This document shows positions 47,003 through 56,135 of a DNA stretch of 64,000 nucleotides, piece by piece. The notes under the pieces were generated by a model. The model did not search any database, was not told the DNA's origin, and saw nothing but the letters and a program-made list of their open reading frames with translations. The DNA lies in contig NZ_AP025509.1 in the NCBI RefSeq assembly GCF_024347615.1, forward strand, positions 930,001 to 994,000, written 5' to 3'. This DNA comes from Vibrio splendidus (GTDB lineage: Bacteria > Pseudomonadota > Gammaproteobacteria > Enterobacterales > Vibrionaceae). The position numbers were made by a program, and so were the translations under genes. The number at the start of each line of letters is the position of its first letter. Positions within the stretch are counted from its first letter, which is position 1.

Positions 47003-47959
47003 TTAGTCAAAAGTCGGTACGTAGTCAGCGGCTTTTGGTAGTGATTTGATAATGCCTTTGTCGAACATGAACTGTGCGTAATTGTCGTAACGTTTTAGGT
47101 CAACAGCAGAAGGGCGAAGCGCAAAACGAGTCAGCGTGTCGTTCCATGCGCGTTGGTTAAGCTCGTTGTTCAACGTATCTGGTGAATACGCAACAAACTC
47201 GCTCCATGACTCTTGTGGGTGGTTCACGATGTAAGTCGTTGCTTGTTCCAATGCTTTATTGAACGCTTTGATCGCTTCATCATCGTGCTGCTTTGCGTTC
47301 GCAACAAAAATAAGCTCATCGTAAGCTGGCACACCGTGCTCTTCTGGGAAGAACGCTTTTGCTTTAAAGCCTTCAAGGGCTAGCTGGTTGGTTTCGAAGT
47401 TACGTAGGCCACCCCAAATTGCATCTACCTTGCCTGATGCCAATGAAGACGACAGTGCCCAACCGACATTGATGGTTTGCACGTCGGTAAACGCAACATT
47501 TTCTTGCGCTAACATGGTGCCAATTGTTGCTTCTTCGTTTCCTGCGATCGCAATACCGATCTTCTTGCCTTTCAGATCCGCTAGTGAATCGTTCTTGCCG
47601 TTATCCAGAACCATTAGTGTGTTCAGTGGCGTCGCGATAAGGGTTGATGCACGAACTAAAGGAAGACCCGCTGCCACATCCATGATTAAACTTGGTTGGT
47701 AAGTTACCGCTAAATCGACCTTACCTGCCGCGACCAATTTTGCCGGCGTGCTTGGGTCTGCGGGTTCTTGAATTTCAATGTCTAAGCCTTGGTCAGCAAA
47801 GTAGCCGCGCTCTTGAGCGATCACAATCGGGCCATGGTTCGGGTTCACAAACCAATCCAACATCAATGTCAGTTTCTTTTGTTCAGAGTCCGCTAGAGCA
47901 TGACCTGAAACCAATGAAGCAAGCAGTGCCACTGCACCTATCAATTTTGTATTTTTCAC
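47003..47959 (-). CDS. thiY: Thiamin-precursor ABC transporter, periplasmic binding protein
   Basis: 318 residues, NMT1/THI5-like binding protein. Signal peptide ending SGHALA. Mature start LTLMLDWFVNPNHGPIVIA carries the aromatic and aspartate residues that line the pyrimidine site in ThiY proteins; GWALSSSLASGKVDAIWGG further on is also typical. The start codon is GTG. Binds formylaminopyrimidine or HMP and delivers it to the ThiX-ThiZ importer encoded upstream. A 100-base gap with a degenerate repeat separates it from thiX. Confidence 0.88.
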   Translation of the reverse strand: MKNTKLIGAVALLASLVSGHALADSEQKKLTLMLDWFVNPNHGPIVIAQERGYFADQGLDIEIQEPADPSTPAKLVAAGKVDLAVTYQPSLIMDVAAGLPLVRASTLIATPLNTLMVLDNGKNDSLADLKGKKIGIAIAGNEEATIGTMLAQENVAFTDVQTINVGWALSSSLASGKVDAIWGGLRNFETNQLALEGFKAKAFFPEEHGVPAYDELIFVANAKQHDDEAIKAFNKALEQATTYIVNHPQESWSEFVAYSPDTLNNELNQRAWNDTLTRFALRPSAVDLKRYDNYAQFMFDKGIIKSLPKAADYVPTFD

Positions 47960-47999
47960 GGTTAACCTTTCCTTTTGAATATTATTCTTATGTTGAGCG

Positions 48000-48056
48000 A
48001 AGCTTTATTAAACAGGCTTTATTAAACGAAGCCTTATTAAACAAGTGTTATTGAGC
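48000..48056. repeat. Four degenerate tandem copies of about 14 bp between thiX and thiY
   Basis: Copies run AAGCTTTATTAAAC, AGGCTTTATTAAAC, GAAGCCTTATTAAAC and AAGTGTTATTGAGC. They lie in the non-coding gap inside the operon. Confidence 0.6.
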
Positions 48057-48062
48057 AAGCCA

Positions 48063-48878
48063 TCATTGGTTCTCCCAAGGAATAGCTTTTTTGAGTAATT
48101 TATCTGTAACGAAGTAGAGCGAGATAGACAGCACCGCCAAGATAAACAAGGCCGCAAACATCTCATCGATGATCATGCGCGCGTTGGCCTGTAGCATTAG
48201 ATAACCCAGCCCTTCACTCGAACCCACCCACTCCCCGACGACCGCGCCAATTGGGGCAATAACCACCGCCACACGAATACCAGACGCCAGTGTTGGCAAT
48301 GCAGCAGGCAATTGGATATAACGCAACAATTGCCATTTCGATGCACCCATCGTTTTGGCAAGATCGAGATAGCCTGTCGGTGTATTGCGTAGGCCGTCAT
48401 AACAACAAGTGGTTACAGGGAAGAAGATAATGATCGCTGCCATCACCACTTTTGAGGCGATGCCATAACCAAGCCACAACATCAATACTGGAGCAATCGC
48501 AAACACAGGGATCGCTTGGCTAGCGATTAAGATAGGTAACAGCCAGCGTTTTAGTGGTTCGAACATCAACATCTGCAGGGCGAAAAATAGCCCCATCGAC
48601 AAACCAAGTAGCAAGCCAAGTAAGATCTCTTGCGCAGTCACCCAAGTGTGTTTGAGCAATACATCGTAGCGTTCGAATAGTTTAATAAAGACTTCTGCAG
48701 GCGCTGGCAGAATGAAGCTCGGCATCTCGAAGATAACGACCACCATTTGCCATAAACCGAGAATCACAGCACTGCTGATAAGCAAACGCATAACGGGATT
48801 CATCTGACGAGGGCGTGTAATGGTAGTCTGTGCGTTAGTTGAATGAGCCACAGTTTCGCTTCGCGTTAGATCATTCAT
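48063..48878 (-). CDS. thiX: Thiamin-precursor ABC transporter permease
   Basis: 271 residues, binding-protein-dependent permease with about six membrane helices; the EAA-like loop is seen in DLAKTMGASKWQLLRYIQLPAALP. The ATG at 48878 was preferred over a GTG at 48884 because GGAG lies nine bases upstream. Overlaps thiZ by 8 bp. Inner-membrane channel of the pyrimidine importer. Confidence 0.9.
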   Translation of the reverse strand: MNDLTRSETVAHSTNAQTTITRPRQMNPVMRLLISSAVILGLWQMVVVIFEMPSFILPAPAEVFIKLFERYDVLLKHTWVTAQEILLGLLLGLSMGLFFALQMLMFEPLKRWLLPILIASQAIPVFAIAPVLMLWLGYGIASKVVMAAIIIFFPVTTCCYDGLRNTPTGYLDLAKTMGASKWQLLRYIQLPAALPTLASGIRVAVVIAPIGAVVGEWVGSSEGLGYLMLQANARMIIDEMFAALFILAVLSISLYFVTDKLLKKAIPWENQ

Positions 48879-49629
48879 AATCACGCTCCAACTGATCTAA
48901 GATCGCTTGTTGTAACTCAGCACATTCACCATCTAACACTCTTGGTGTCGCTGTGTTAGGCACAGACAATGACTGAGCATTCGCGGGTGTGCCTTGCAAC
49001 ACATACAAATTGTCCGCCAAACGCACCGCTTCTTGTGGATCATGAGTGATCAACACAACGGTTTTACCTTTTAGTAGTTCACACGCTAAGCTTTGAAGCT
49101 TGTGTCTTGTTACCGCATCCAGCGCAGAGAAAGGCTCGTCCATCAGCACCACAGGCTTGTCTTGCATTAAGGTTCGAGCCAAAGCAACACGCTGGCGCAT
49201 ACCACCAGACAATTGATCCGGCATAGTAGACGCGTGATTAGCCAAACCAACCGCAGCTAACAACTCTAGTGCTTGGTTGGTTTGCTGTTCTTTATCAGAA
49301 ACTGGATTTTGAAAGCGATGACTCAGGCATACATTGTCGATAACCGATAGCCATGGCAGTAACAAATCTTGCTGTGCCATGTAAGCGATGCGGTCCGTTA
49401 AAGGCAATTCATCGGACGTTGCCAATGTGCCCTGCCACTCCACCTTGTCGTCCAGCAAGCCTGCCAGATAACGCAATACCGTGGTTTTTCCGCAACCACT
49501 TCGACCCAGCAATACTGTCCACTTACCTGCGTTTAAGCTAAGCGACAACCCAGACAAGGTCGCGTACTCGCTGTCTCGGTAACGTAACGTCGCGTTGCTG
49601 AGTTGAACGCCAACCGTATTAACGGACAT
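48871..49629 (-). CDS. thiZ: Thiamin-precursor ABC transporter ATP-binding protein
   Basis: 252 residues, SsuB/TauB-like ATPase. Walker A LGRSGCGKTT from 41, signature LSGGM at 140-144, Walker B VVLMDEPFSALD, switch histidine in VVLITHD. Overlaps thiD by 11 bp and thiX by 8 bp, so the three are translated as a unit. Energises import. Confidence 0.92.
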   Translation of the reverse strand: MSVNTVGVQLSNATLRYRDSEYATLSGLSLSLNAGKWTVLLGRSGCGKTTVLRYLAGLLDDKVEWQGTLATSDELPLTDRIAYMAQQDLLLPWLSVIDNVCLSHRFQNPVSDKEQQTNQALELLAAVGLANHASTMPDQLSGGMRQRVALARTLMQDKPVVLMDEPFSALDAVTRHKLQSLACELLKGKTVVLITHDPQEAVRLADNLYVLQGTPANAQSLSVPNTATPRVLDGECAELQQAILDQLERDYE

Positions 49630-50512
49630 TACCGTGTCCAGCGAAGAAGTGATTTACCGGGCCATGACCTTGACCAACTTGCAACTCATCAGCATGAGCA
49701 ATCGCGCGAGAAATGTATTGTTTGCCTAGGTCAACAGCTTCTGCCAGCGTGTTGCCCTGAGCCAAGAAAGAAGCAATGGCAGATGAAAGCGTACAGCCCG
49801 TGCCGTGGGTGTTTTTAGTCGGGAAACGCTTCGCGCTAATCAAGGCAGACGTCGTCGGGAGAATCAGTAGATCGTTACTGTTTTCATCTTTCTCTAAATG
49901 ACCGCCTTTGAGAAGAACGGCTTTAGCACCTAGTGCGCGTAAATCTTCAATCATGCCCTGCATTTCAGCTTCGCTTTCAGGTACCGGCTTGCCTGTTAGC
50001 GCCGCACCTTCTGGCAAGTTAGGAGTAATGATGTCTGCCAGTGGAATCAGTTCTTGTTTCAGCGTTGTAATGGCAGAGTTTTCTAAGAGAAGATCGCCAC
50101 TTGTCGCGACCATTACAGGGTCAATCACAAGATGCTTAGGTTGGTACTGATTAATTTTGTCCGCGACGACTTTGATGATTTGCGAATCAGCCAACATGCC
50201 GACTTTTACTGCCACGATATTCAGATCAGTAAAAACCGCATCTAACTGGCTAGCGACATGGTCGAGTGGAATAGGAAAAATGGCGGAAACGCCTTGCGTG
50301 TTCTGGGAAGTGATAGCGGTAATTACCGAACAAGCGAAACTACCTGTAGCAGACATAGCTTTAATATCAGCTTGGATACCTGCACCACCGCCACTGTCAG
50401 AACCCGCGATAGTTAAAACAATCGGAGTATTCGTGCGAATCGTGTCTTCTGCAGAGTGCTGTGAAACTGAGGCTTTTGGCGTTAAATCTTTTGAAATAGA
50501 ACTGTGTGTCAT
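49619..50512 (-). CDS. thiD: Hydroxymethylpyrimidine/phosphomethylpyrimidine kinase
   Basis: 297 residues, ribokinase family. It phosphorylates HMP twice to HMP-diphosphate. Motifs: TIAGSDSGGGAGIQADIKAM at the substrate site and NTHGTGCTLSSAIASFLAQG with the catalytic Gly-rich loop. An N-terminal extension of about 28 residues precedes the family core. The ATG has GTAGGAG in front, which is half of a hairpin in the leader. First gene of the riboswitch-led thi operon. Confidence 0.94.
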   Translation of the reverse strand: MTHSSISKDLTPKASVSQHSAEDTIRTNTPIVLTIAGSDSGGGAGIQADIKAMSATGSFACSVITAITSQNTQGVSAIFPIPLDHVASQLDAVFTDLNIVAVKVGMLADSQIIKVVADKINQYQPKHLVIDPVMVATSGDLLLENSAITTLKQELIPLADIITPNLPEGAALTGKPVPESEAEMQGMIEDLRALGAKAVLLKGGHLEKDENSNDLLILPTTSALISAKRFPTKNTHGTGCTLSSAIASFLAQGNTLAEAVDLGKQYISRAIAHADELQVGQGHGPVNHFFAGHGNVR

Positions 50513-50517
50513 TGTCG

Positions 50518-50544
50518 CTCCTACTATCTTACAAGACGTAGGAG
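50518..50544 (-). promoter_or_regulatory. Hairpin that can sequester the thiD ribosome site
   Basis: On the minus strand CTCCTAC and GTAGGAG pair perfectly over a 13-base loop; the second arm is the thiD ribosome-binding sequence. Together with the riboswitch upstream this suggests control of translation start. Confidence 0.55.
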
Positions 50545-50619
50545 AACGAACACTGATCGAAGGAGAAGTCGCATTAGGCTCATGAAAGTTTTCATGGGTG
50601 CAGACGTAGATCGAGTGCT

Positions 50620-50709
50620 TATAGTTCCCTACGCCAGTGTTAACTGAATCAGGTTCAACGGGTCTCGATTAACGATCTCAGCAAACACCAAATAAGGTAT
50701 ATGCCCCCC
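50620..50709 (-). promoter_or_regulatory. TPP riboswitch (THI element)
   Basis: On the minus strand the conserved blocks follow in order: a G-rich start, GCTGAGA, the ACCCGTTGAACCTGAT block, GTTAACACTGGCGTAGGGAA. This is the standard thiamin-pyrophosphate aptamer, which shuts down expression when TPP is plentiful. About 110 bases lie between it and the thiD start. Confidence 0.96.
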
Positions 50710-50765
50710 GACTATTGATAGCGATAGTAACAGCACTCTCACAACTGAGATACTGATTTTATTCA

Positions 50766-50796
50766 ATTATAAGAATTACGCATGAATAAATTTCAA
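50766..50796 (-). promoter_or_regulatory. Candidate promoter of the thi operon
   Basis: On the minus strand TATAAT (reverse complement of 50766-50771) with TTGAAA (50791-50796) at a long 19-base spacing, about 55 bases before the riboswitch. Confidence 0.4.
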
Positions 50797-50818
50797 TTAG
50801 GCACAACAAAACAAATAC

Positions 50819-51736
50819 TTATAGCGTTCCTTTAGATGGCTTCGACTGTATCAACAAGCACAGCACAATCAGAGACATACCTAGCCAGCCTGTAAAAGGA
50901 ATCAGCTCACCGACAACGCAGACGGCAAGCACCGCTGCAACTACTGGTTCAAACAGGGTCAGCAGGTTGGCACTGCTCGCGGTCACGTGGCGTAAACCAA
51001 AACTGAACGCGATATAGCCCACGCATTGTGGAATTAGTGTCAGATAACTGATGACTAATACGTTAATCTGCGAGGAAAACAGGTTCTCACCCGTAAACCA
51101 GAGTGTTGGCAGCAACAGCATCGCGCCGAGGCCAAAAATACTGCCCATCGCCGCTTGCGACTTAATCCCTTTATCGATCAGTGCTTTTGTCGCCCAAGAA
51201 TAAATGGCGTAACACAACCCAGCGAGCAAACCTAAAGCAATACCCAACAGCTTGAGATCATCACCTGACTCATTCGCCGATGAAGCTTCTGAAAACACCA
51301 ACAACCCAATACCCACCACACCAATCGCAAAGCTAGTGAGCCAACGTTTGTTGATATTATTCTTTTTGCTAATCAGACACTCTAACAATGCCGAAAAGAA
51401 AGGCGCGGTTGCAATCGAAACCACGGTACCAATCGCCACGCCTGATAATTTCATTGAAGAATAGAAAGCTAAAGGATAGACCGCCAAAGCCAAAGCGCTC
51501 ACTGCCAACAGCCTCTTGTTCTGCAAAAGTTTATCGAAAGCGAATAGGATTTTTCGATACGCCAATCCCGCTTGCATTAGGCCACCGACGCCCATAGAGA
51601 AAGCACCAATCGCTAATGGGCTGAGATCAGGTGCAAAACTTGCGGCGGTGCCTGTCGTGCCCCATAAAATAGAAGCAAACAAGATGGCCAAAGTGCCCGT
51701 TTGGAATTCGTTAACGCGATTGATGGCAAGATTCAT
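50819..51736 (-). CDS. EamA-family (DMT) inner-membrane transporter
   Basis: 305 residues with ten predicted membrane helices in two EamA repeats (AILFASILWGTTGTAASFAP at the start of the first; LLAGLCYAIYSWATKAL in the second). Such proteins export amino acids, nucleosides or similar metabolites. It lies 73 bases after the cupin-AraC gene on the same strand, the usual position of its regulator, and just upstream of the thi riboswitch. Substrate unknown. Confidence 0.9.
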   Translation of the reverse strand: MNLAINRVNEFQTGTLAILFASILWGTTGTAASFAPDLSPLAIGAFSMGVGGLMQAGLAYRKILFAFDKLLQNKRLLAVSALALAVYPLAFYSSMKLSGVAIGTVVSIATAPFFSALLECLISKKNNINKRWLTSFAIGVVGIGLLVFSEASSANESGDDLKLLGIALGLLAGLCYAIYSWATKALIDKGIKSQAAMGSIFGLGAMLLLPTLWFTGENLFSSQINVLVISYLTLIPQCVGYIAFSFGLRHVTASSANLLTLFEPVVAAVLAVCVVGELIPFTGWLGMSLIVLCLLIQSKPSKGTL

Positions 51737-51809
51737 TTCTATTACCCAATTTTCAGTTCTGAAATAGATAATAGTGAAGATTGATAAAGTTTAGTTTGCC
51801 GAAAGGACG

Positions 51810-52550
51810 CTATTGTTGTTTTGAAAGACTCTCTTTCATCGAACCTAGAAACGCCCTTGGAGACATGCCAAAGTGCTGAGAGAAGCGACGACTGAAAGCA
51901 GACACGTCACTATAGCCCACATTTTCAGCAATCAATTGAACGGGTAGATCGGTATGAGTTAACAAGGCTTGAGCTTTCTCCATACGATATCGAGTGATGT
52001 ATTTAAGCGCACTGATACCCAAGCACTCTTTGAAGCGTTTTTTGAATTGAGTGAGACTCAAACAGGCCGTTTCTGCAAGTTGTAGAATAGAGAGAGGTTG
52101 GGCGTAATTATCCGCTATCAGCCTTTGTACCGCGCGAATACGAGGGTCGATACTTTTGCTCACTTCTTGTTGCTCTAGCAGCAGTGAAAACACATCCAAA
52201 ATAGATGACTCAATGCCACTGTCGACCTGATACTCCAGTTGCTTCTCAACAAACAGCAAGAAGCTCATTAAAGGTGGTGTTATCGTGAAAACCGAGAGCT
52301 CATGCTCTAACAAATGCTGCGGTAACTCTGCCATATCCGCGACAATAAACCGCGCGGCTTCATCCGCCTTAAACGCATGCGCGGTGGTTACTGGAATCAC
52401 CACACATTCGCCCACGGCCACCTTGCCGACATACCCCACCATCTCGATATTGATACTGCCTTGGATCGGCAATACCAATTGGTGATGGTCATCATGAGCA
52501 TGGGTATTAAATTGCTTGGTATAAGATCGAATGCTTAAGCTAGATTTCAT
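51810..52550 (-). CDS. AraC-family regulator with cupin-type N-terminal domain
   Basis: 246 residues. The first 85 form a cupin-like domain (HDDHHQLVLPIQGSINIEM) and the last 100 the AraC DNA-binding part (LSILQLAETACLSLTQFKKRF, LIAENVGYSDVSAFSRRFSQ). ATG at 52550 preferred over a TTG at 52556. Precedes the EamA gene and probably controls it. Confidence 0.9.
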   Translation of the reverse strand: MKSSLSIRSYTKQFNTHAHDDHHQLVLPIQGSINIEMVGYVGKVAVGECVVIPVTTAHAFKADEAARFIVADMAELPQHLLEHELSVFTITPPLMSFLLFVEKQLEYQVDSGIESSILDVFSLLLEQQEVSKSIDPRIRAVQRLIADNYAQPLSILQLAETACLSLTQFKKRFKECLGISALKYITRYRMEKAQALLTHTDLPVQLIAENVGYSDVSAFSRRFSQHFGMSPRAFLGSMKESLSKQQ

Positions 52551-52666
52551 AATCAACGCCGGAGTACATTTCGCTAGGTTAAAGTAAGAGATACAAAGTT
52601 ACATCATCACTTCCCTAGAGTCACACTCAATGCTCATCAAATTCATGCTAGCTAGGTGACATGATC

Positions 52667-52697
52667 AAAAACGGCCTCCAAATGAGAGGCCGTTTTT
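52667..52697. terminator. Terminator hairpin
   Basis: AAAAACGGCCTC pairs with GAGGCCGTTTTT around CAAATGA. The minus-strand arm follows the DUF4382 gene; both strands have a T run. Confidence 0.88.
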
Positions 52698-52723
52698 ATT
52701 AAAAATCGTTATTCACATCAAAG

Positions 52724-53749
52724 TTAGAATGACACTTGGCTGTCTTGACCAACAGTTACTTGCACGCCGTTTTGAGCTTCGTATATTTCGAACCCAGCGG
52801 CTAATGGTGCTGCATTGTCTTCATCACTGTCGTGTTGCGCAGTACAGGTATAACCCAATGAATAAATACCTGGATCAATGAAGCCCAGAGAAAACTCATA
52901 GTTGGTCTGTGCTTGATTCATTGTCACTGATGCTGAAGTGATCGGTTTCACTTCATCACTGCCGCCAATCGGAGCCATGTCAGCTTTAGCGATGTCACCT
53001 TCATATAGATAGATAGCTTGTACTGTCCCACCATTATCTGTCAGACAGTTTTTATAAGTTTGAAGTGCAACAGTACCTTCAATATTACCTGTTTTGGCCG
53101 TATTTATTAGGCTCACCGATGTGCTTTGAATTGTGTAATCAGGGAAGGTCGAACTGTTTTTTAAGCCTCGTCGAAGATCAAACTCTAATACGAAATTATT
53201 GCTTTGCTGATTAATATCAAATTTCTTATTAATGAAAACCACGCCAGCATTGTCTTCTTTACCAACAGATTGGGGGCATGAACGTTCGCCTTTGACGGAT
53301 AGCTCCTGAACCGTATTGTCATCTTTTACAACATAAGATGGATCTGTTGGATGATCGCCATCATTCGCAAACACACACATTTGATAGCTACCTACGGGCA
53401 CCACCTCATTTTCAATCAAAGGAAGCGCATCGCTGCCTTGGTAATCCAGCAAATTCACACTTAATGGAATCGGATCCTCACCATCTGGCAATGGATCGCC
53501 ATTTTCATCAACGTAATCGCCGTTTTCGTCCGTTTTATACACATCATAAATCAGTGGTGAACCTCCCCCTTGAGGAAGCAAAGCGACCTTACTGAATGTC
53601 ACAGTTACGTCTTTAACATCATCAATGGGCGCATCACTCACGCTCAAAGTAATTGGTGTCGTGCTGCTTGATGAACCTGAATCACCGCCACAACCAACAA
53701 GCCCAGCCAGCACAAGGCTCGCTAAAGCGGTTTCCTTTAAATACTTCAT
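52724..53749 (-). CDS. DUF4382 lipoprotein
   Basis: 341 residues. Signal with lipobox LVGC and a Ser-rich linker (GGDSGSSSST). The DUF4382 core begins TPITLSVSDAPIDDVKDVTVTFSKV, interrupted at about 70-95 by an acidic block with DENGDYVDENGDPLPDGED, whose spacing of Asp/Asn/Gly resembles calcium-binding loops. A carboxypeptidase-regulatory-like beta domain may make up the C-terminal part. Surface or periplasmic lipoprotein; role unknown. AGGAAATGAG precedes the ATG. Confidence 0.8.
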   Translation of the reverse strand: MKYLKETALASLVLAGLVGCGGDSGSSSSTTPITLSVSDAPIDDVKDVTVTFSKVALLPQGGGSPLIYDVYKTDENGDYVDENGDPLPDGEDPIPLSVNLLDYQGSDALPLIENEVVPVGSYQMCVFANDGDHPTDPSYVVKDDNTVQELSVKGERSCPQSVGKEDNAGVVFINKKFDINQQSNNFVLEFDLRRGLKNSSTFPDYTIQSTSVSLINTAKTGNIEGTVALQTYKNCLTDNGGTVQAIYLYEGDIAKADMAPIGGSDEVKPITSASVTMNQAQTNYEFSLGFIDPGIYSLGYTCTAQHDSDEDNAAPLAAGFEIYEAQNGVQVTVGQDSQVSF

Positions 53750-54171
53750 AACTCATTTCCTATAAATCACTGCTCGATAAAGGGCTTAGTTTGTTGCCCT
53801 CTTATTCTTTTCCTTAATGTGACTCATAGACAAACCGCGTTTATGGCCCAAATCGGCTAGCCCTATTATTTAGGGCTGTCTTCATCCAAAAACTCTGTTC
53901 ATCAAGGTGCACATCTCAGGTCGCACATAGGTTAATTAAGTCTAGTAAGTAAATTGTCAGTAGTCGCACATATTTGGCAAGGTTGCTGTCAATTGTGTTG
54001 GAATGGTCGGTATGTATAGGGTCGGAGAGGATGATTGAAAGCACTCAAATCAAAGTCAAAAATCGCCCCCAAGATCAAAAAAGGCCGTTAAGACAGCCTA
54101 TTGCTGAACTTAAACGACCTTTTTATTGAATGTGGATAACGCTAATTCGATATTAGCTCATTCAAATTCAC
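53750..54171. other. Intergenic stretch with terminator only
   Basis: 422 bases. Apart from the hairpin at 54076-54127, which serves the DUF2999 gene, I see no gene, repeat or recognisable site. Confidence 0.5.
54076..54127 (-). terminator. Terminator after the DUF2999 gene
   Basis: On the minus strand AAAAAGGTCGTTTAAG and CTTAACGGCCTTTTTT pair with one bulge and one G-U, around a 20-base loop. Confidence 0.5.
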
Positions 54172-54423
54172 TTATTTTTGAAGTTGCTCTTTAGCCGCTT
54201 CAACCTTAGAAAAATCTAGGCCAAGCTCTTCAACTGCTTCTTTGATTAGCGCAGGGTTTTGCATCACCTGACCCATCAGCATTTGAAGCTTATCTTGTGG
54301 TAAACCAAGTTGGCTGATTGTCGCCATTGCTGCAAGAGGGTTCTCTGTCAGCGTTTTGAATAGCTCACTGATCTGCTCGTCGCTAATATTGTTCTCTTTC
54401 AACATTGCTAAAATCGGGTTCAT
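54172..54423 (-). CDS. DUF2999 family small protein
   Basis: 83 residues, cytosolic and helical: MNPILAMLKENNISDEQISE, later NPLAAMATISQLGLP. The family is restricted to Vibrio and relatives and has no known function. AGGC lies before the ATG. Single gene with its own terminator. Confidence 0.8.
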   Translation of the reverse strand: MNPILAMLKENNISDEQISELFKTLTENPLAAMATISQLGLPQDKLQMLMGQVMQNPALIKEAVEELGLDFSKVEAAKEQLQK

Positions 54424-54553
54424 TTTTTTGCCTTTGAAACACTAAATTAAGTAGGAGCACAGCATACCATCTAGCTGTTCTCGATTGTACTAACAAGTGA
54501 CGCTTTGGTTTAACGCGAACCGCACTTTTCCCAAACGCAAATAATGCTTGGGC

Positions 54554-55651
54554 TTAGCGAGACTCTAATGGGTAAGAACGGTAGCTCCACATGCCATAAG
54601 TTCTTAGAGCATCACGGTAGATACCTAATAGCTCACCACTGCTCGCTTTCTTAAGATCTTCTAGCGGCTTGTCTGGGTAAGAAACCGTATCGAAGGTAAT
54701 GCCCTGAGGGCCAGTTTGCCAGCTCGCGATCTCAAACAGAGTTTGACCACGACGAACATGGCTTGCCGAGCTGATAATGGTCGCATGTTTAATATCATGA
54801 CGAGCAAGCGCATAGCTACTGAACAAGGCGTTGCCTACCGTGCTGGTCGCGTAGTTCTCTTCAATGATGCGGTCTTTGCTTACCCCTTTTGAGATAAGCC
54901 AATCCGCCATTAACTTGCCTTCTGTCTTATGGTTCTTAGGCACGCCGCCGGTCAACACGATCATCGCATCAGGGTTCGCTTTCGACATTGCTAATGTTGT
55001 TTCAAGACGTTCAATCAGGATTTGATGCATAGAGCCATCAGGGTTAAGCGCGTAGCCCAAAGTGACGATGGCACCGTGGTCATCCAATAAACCTTTGTCT
55101 GCCGACTCTTTCAGTGGTGTTTCTAACACGCGGTCGACCGTAGCAAAAATACGCTTGATGTCTTCGGCTTTGCCCTTGTTCAGGTTTTCCAGTTTCTCCA
55201 TGTGCTTGTTGGATTCACTGTCATTGCCTTCAAATCTTTGCCAAACAGCAAGATACGCATGTAAGTCGACATCGTCTGGCGCAACCGTCAATGCTTGCTC
55301 AAACAGCTCAATAGCGCGCTCTGCATTCTTGTTGTAGATCTGAGCGTTCGCTGCCGAGATCAGCAAGTCAGTGCGGTAAGGTTCTAACTGGTACGCTTCT
55401 AACAATCGGTTAGTCACAATTTCCATGTTGCTTGGCATTTTAGCCGTGAAGCCCGCGTGTGAAATTCTTGCCGGAGACTTAAACGCCTGCAACGCATCAA
55501 GAAGTAATTGGTCGACAACTTGTCGCTTAGTCACCAACTGCGCGTAATCCGCAGAAGCCTGTACTGCGCCATCGTTAGCAGCAAAAGAGTAAGGTGTTGC
55601 GCCAAAAGCAAGCATGCCACCAAGAGCGAGGGCGATAATGTTCTTTTTCAT
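54554..55651 (-). CDS. Exported ElyC/SanA/YdcF-family (DUF218) protein with TPR-like N-terminal half
   Basis: 365 residues. Signal peptide ending TPYSFA. Residues about 75-160 contain tetratricopeptide-like repeats (AERAIELFEQALTVAPDDVD). The DUF218 domain fills the C-terminal half: GAIVTLGYALNPDG, AMIVLTGGVPKN, RIIEENYATSTVGNALFS, ATIISSASHVRR. E. coli ElyC and SanA act on cell envelope integrity; here the domain is periplasmic. Function by family only. AGGA precedes the ATG. Confidence 0.85.
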   Translation of the reverse strand: MKKNIIALALGGMLAFGATPYSFAANDGAVQASADYAQLVTKRQVVDQLLLDALQAFKSPARISHAGFTAKMPSNMEIVTNRLLEAYQLEPYRTDLLISAANAQIYNKNAERAIELFEQALTVAPDDVDLHAYLAVWQRFEGNDSESNKHMEKLENLNKGKAEDIKRIFATVDRVLETPLKESADKGLLDDHGAIVTLGYALNPDGSMHQILIERLETTLAMSKANPDAMIVLTGGVPKNHKTEGKLMADWLISKGVSKDRIIEENYATSTVGNALFSSYALARHDIKHATIISSASHVRRGQTLFEIASWQTGPQGITFDTVSYPDKPLEDLKKASSGELLGIYRDALRTYGMWSYRSYPLESR

Positions 55652-56135
55652 GGAAAGATCCTGTGTCGTTAAGTGTTCACATCAGATTTGCTCCCCAATG
55701 TAAGTCCCTAAGATTAAAAAACTGTGAACCAAACCTTACTCCCCAAGGTTAATATTCATTTGTTGCATAAGATGTGGCTGCAGATCACGATTTTATGCGC
55801 CAGAGTAAGCTCAGATATCTAGATAGCTTCGAGTTATAAGAAGCTCCCTTGATTACTTTGGAATAGTTAACTTCGCCCCCCACACGCCTATTCCATCTAA
55901 ATTCGTAAGTTTCGAAGCTCAACATCAAACCTAAATGTGCATTTTATGTTCATTATTTCAGCAACTTAAAATGCTATCTCTCTACAAGTCGACGCTCATT
56001 CACGTTTGCTCAACCAAGTTCAAAAAGCACAGAGTGTGATATCAAATCAGTCAATTCACAGAAAATTCAAAAATCACTTATTGAACGATCGTTCAAGTGA
56101 TGCTTTAATGAATCACCAATACAAGGAGTTACCCC
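55652..56135. other. Intergenic region upstream of the glutathione S-transferase gene
   Basis: 484 bases between divergent genes. No gene is seen; the one clear element is the operator-like palindrome at 56081-56096. Confidence 0.5.
56081..56096. promoter_or_regulatory. Perfect palindrome TTGAACGATCGTTCAA (candidate TetR-family operator)
   Basis: 16-bp perfect palindrome flanked by partly symmetric CACTT and GTGA, 39 bases upstream of the GST start. The form matches operators of TetR/AcrR-type repressors that respond to electrophiles or drugs. No TetR gene is in the window. Confidence 0.6.
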
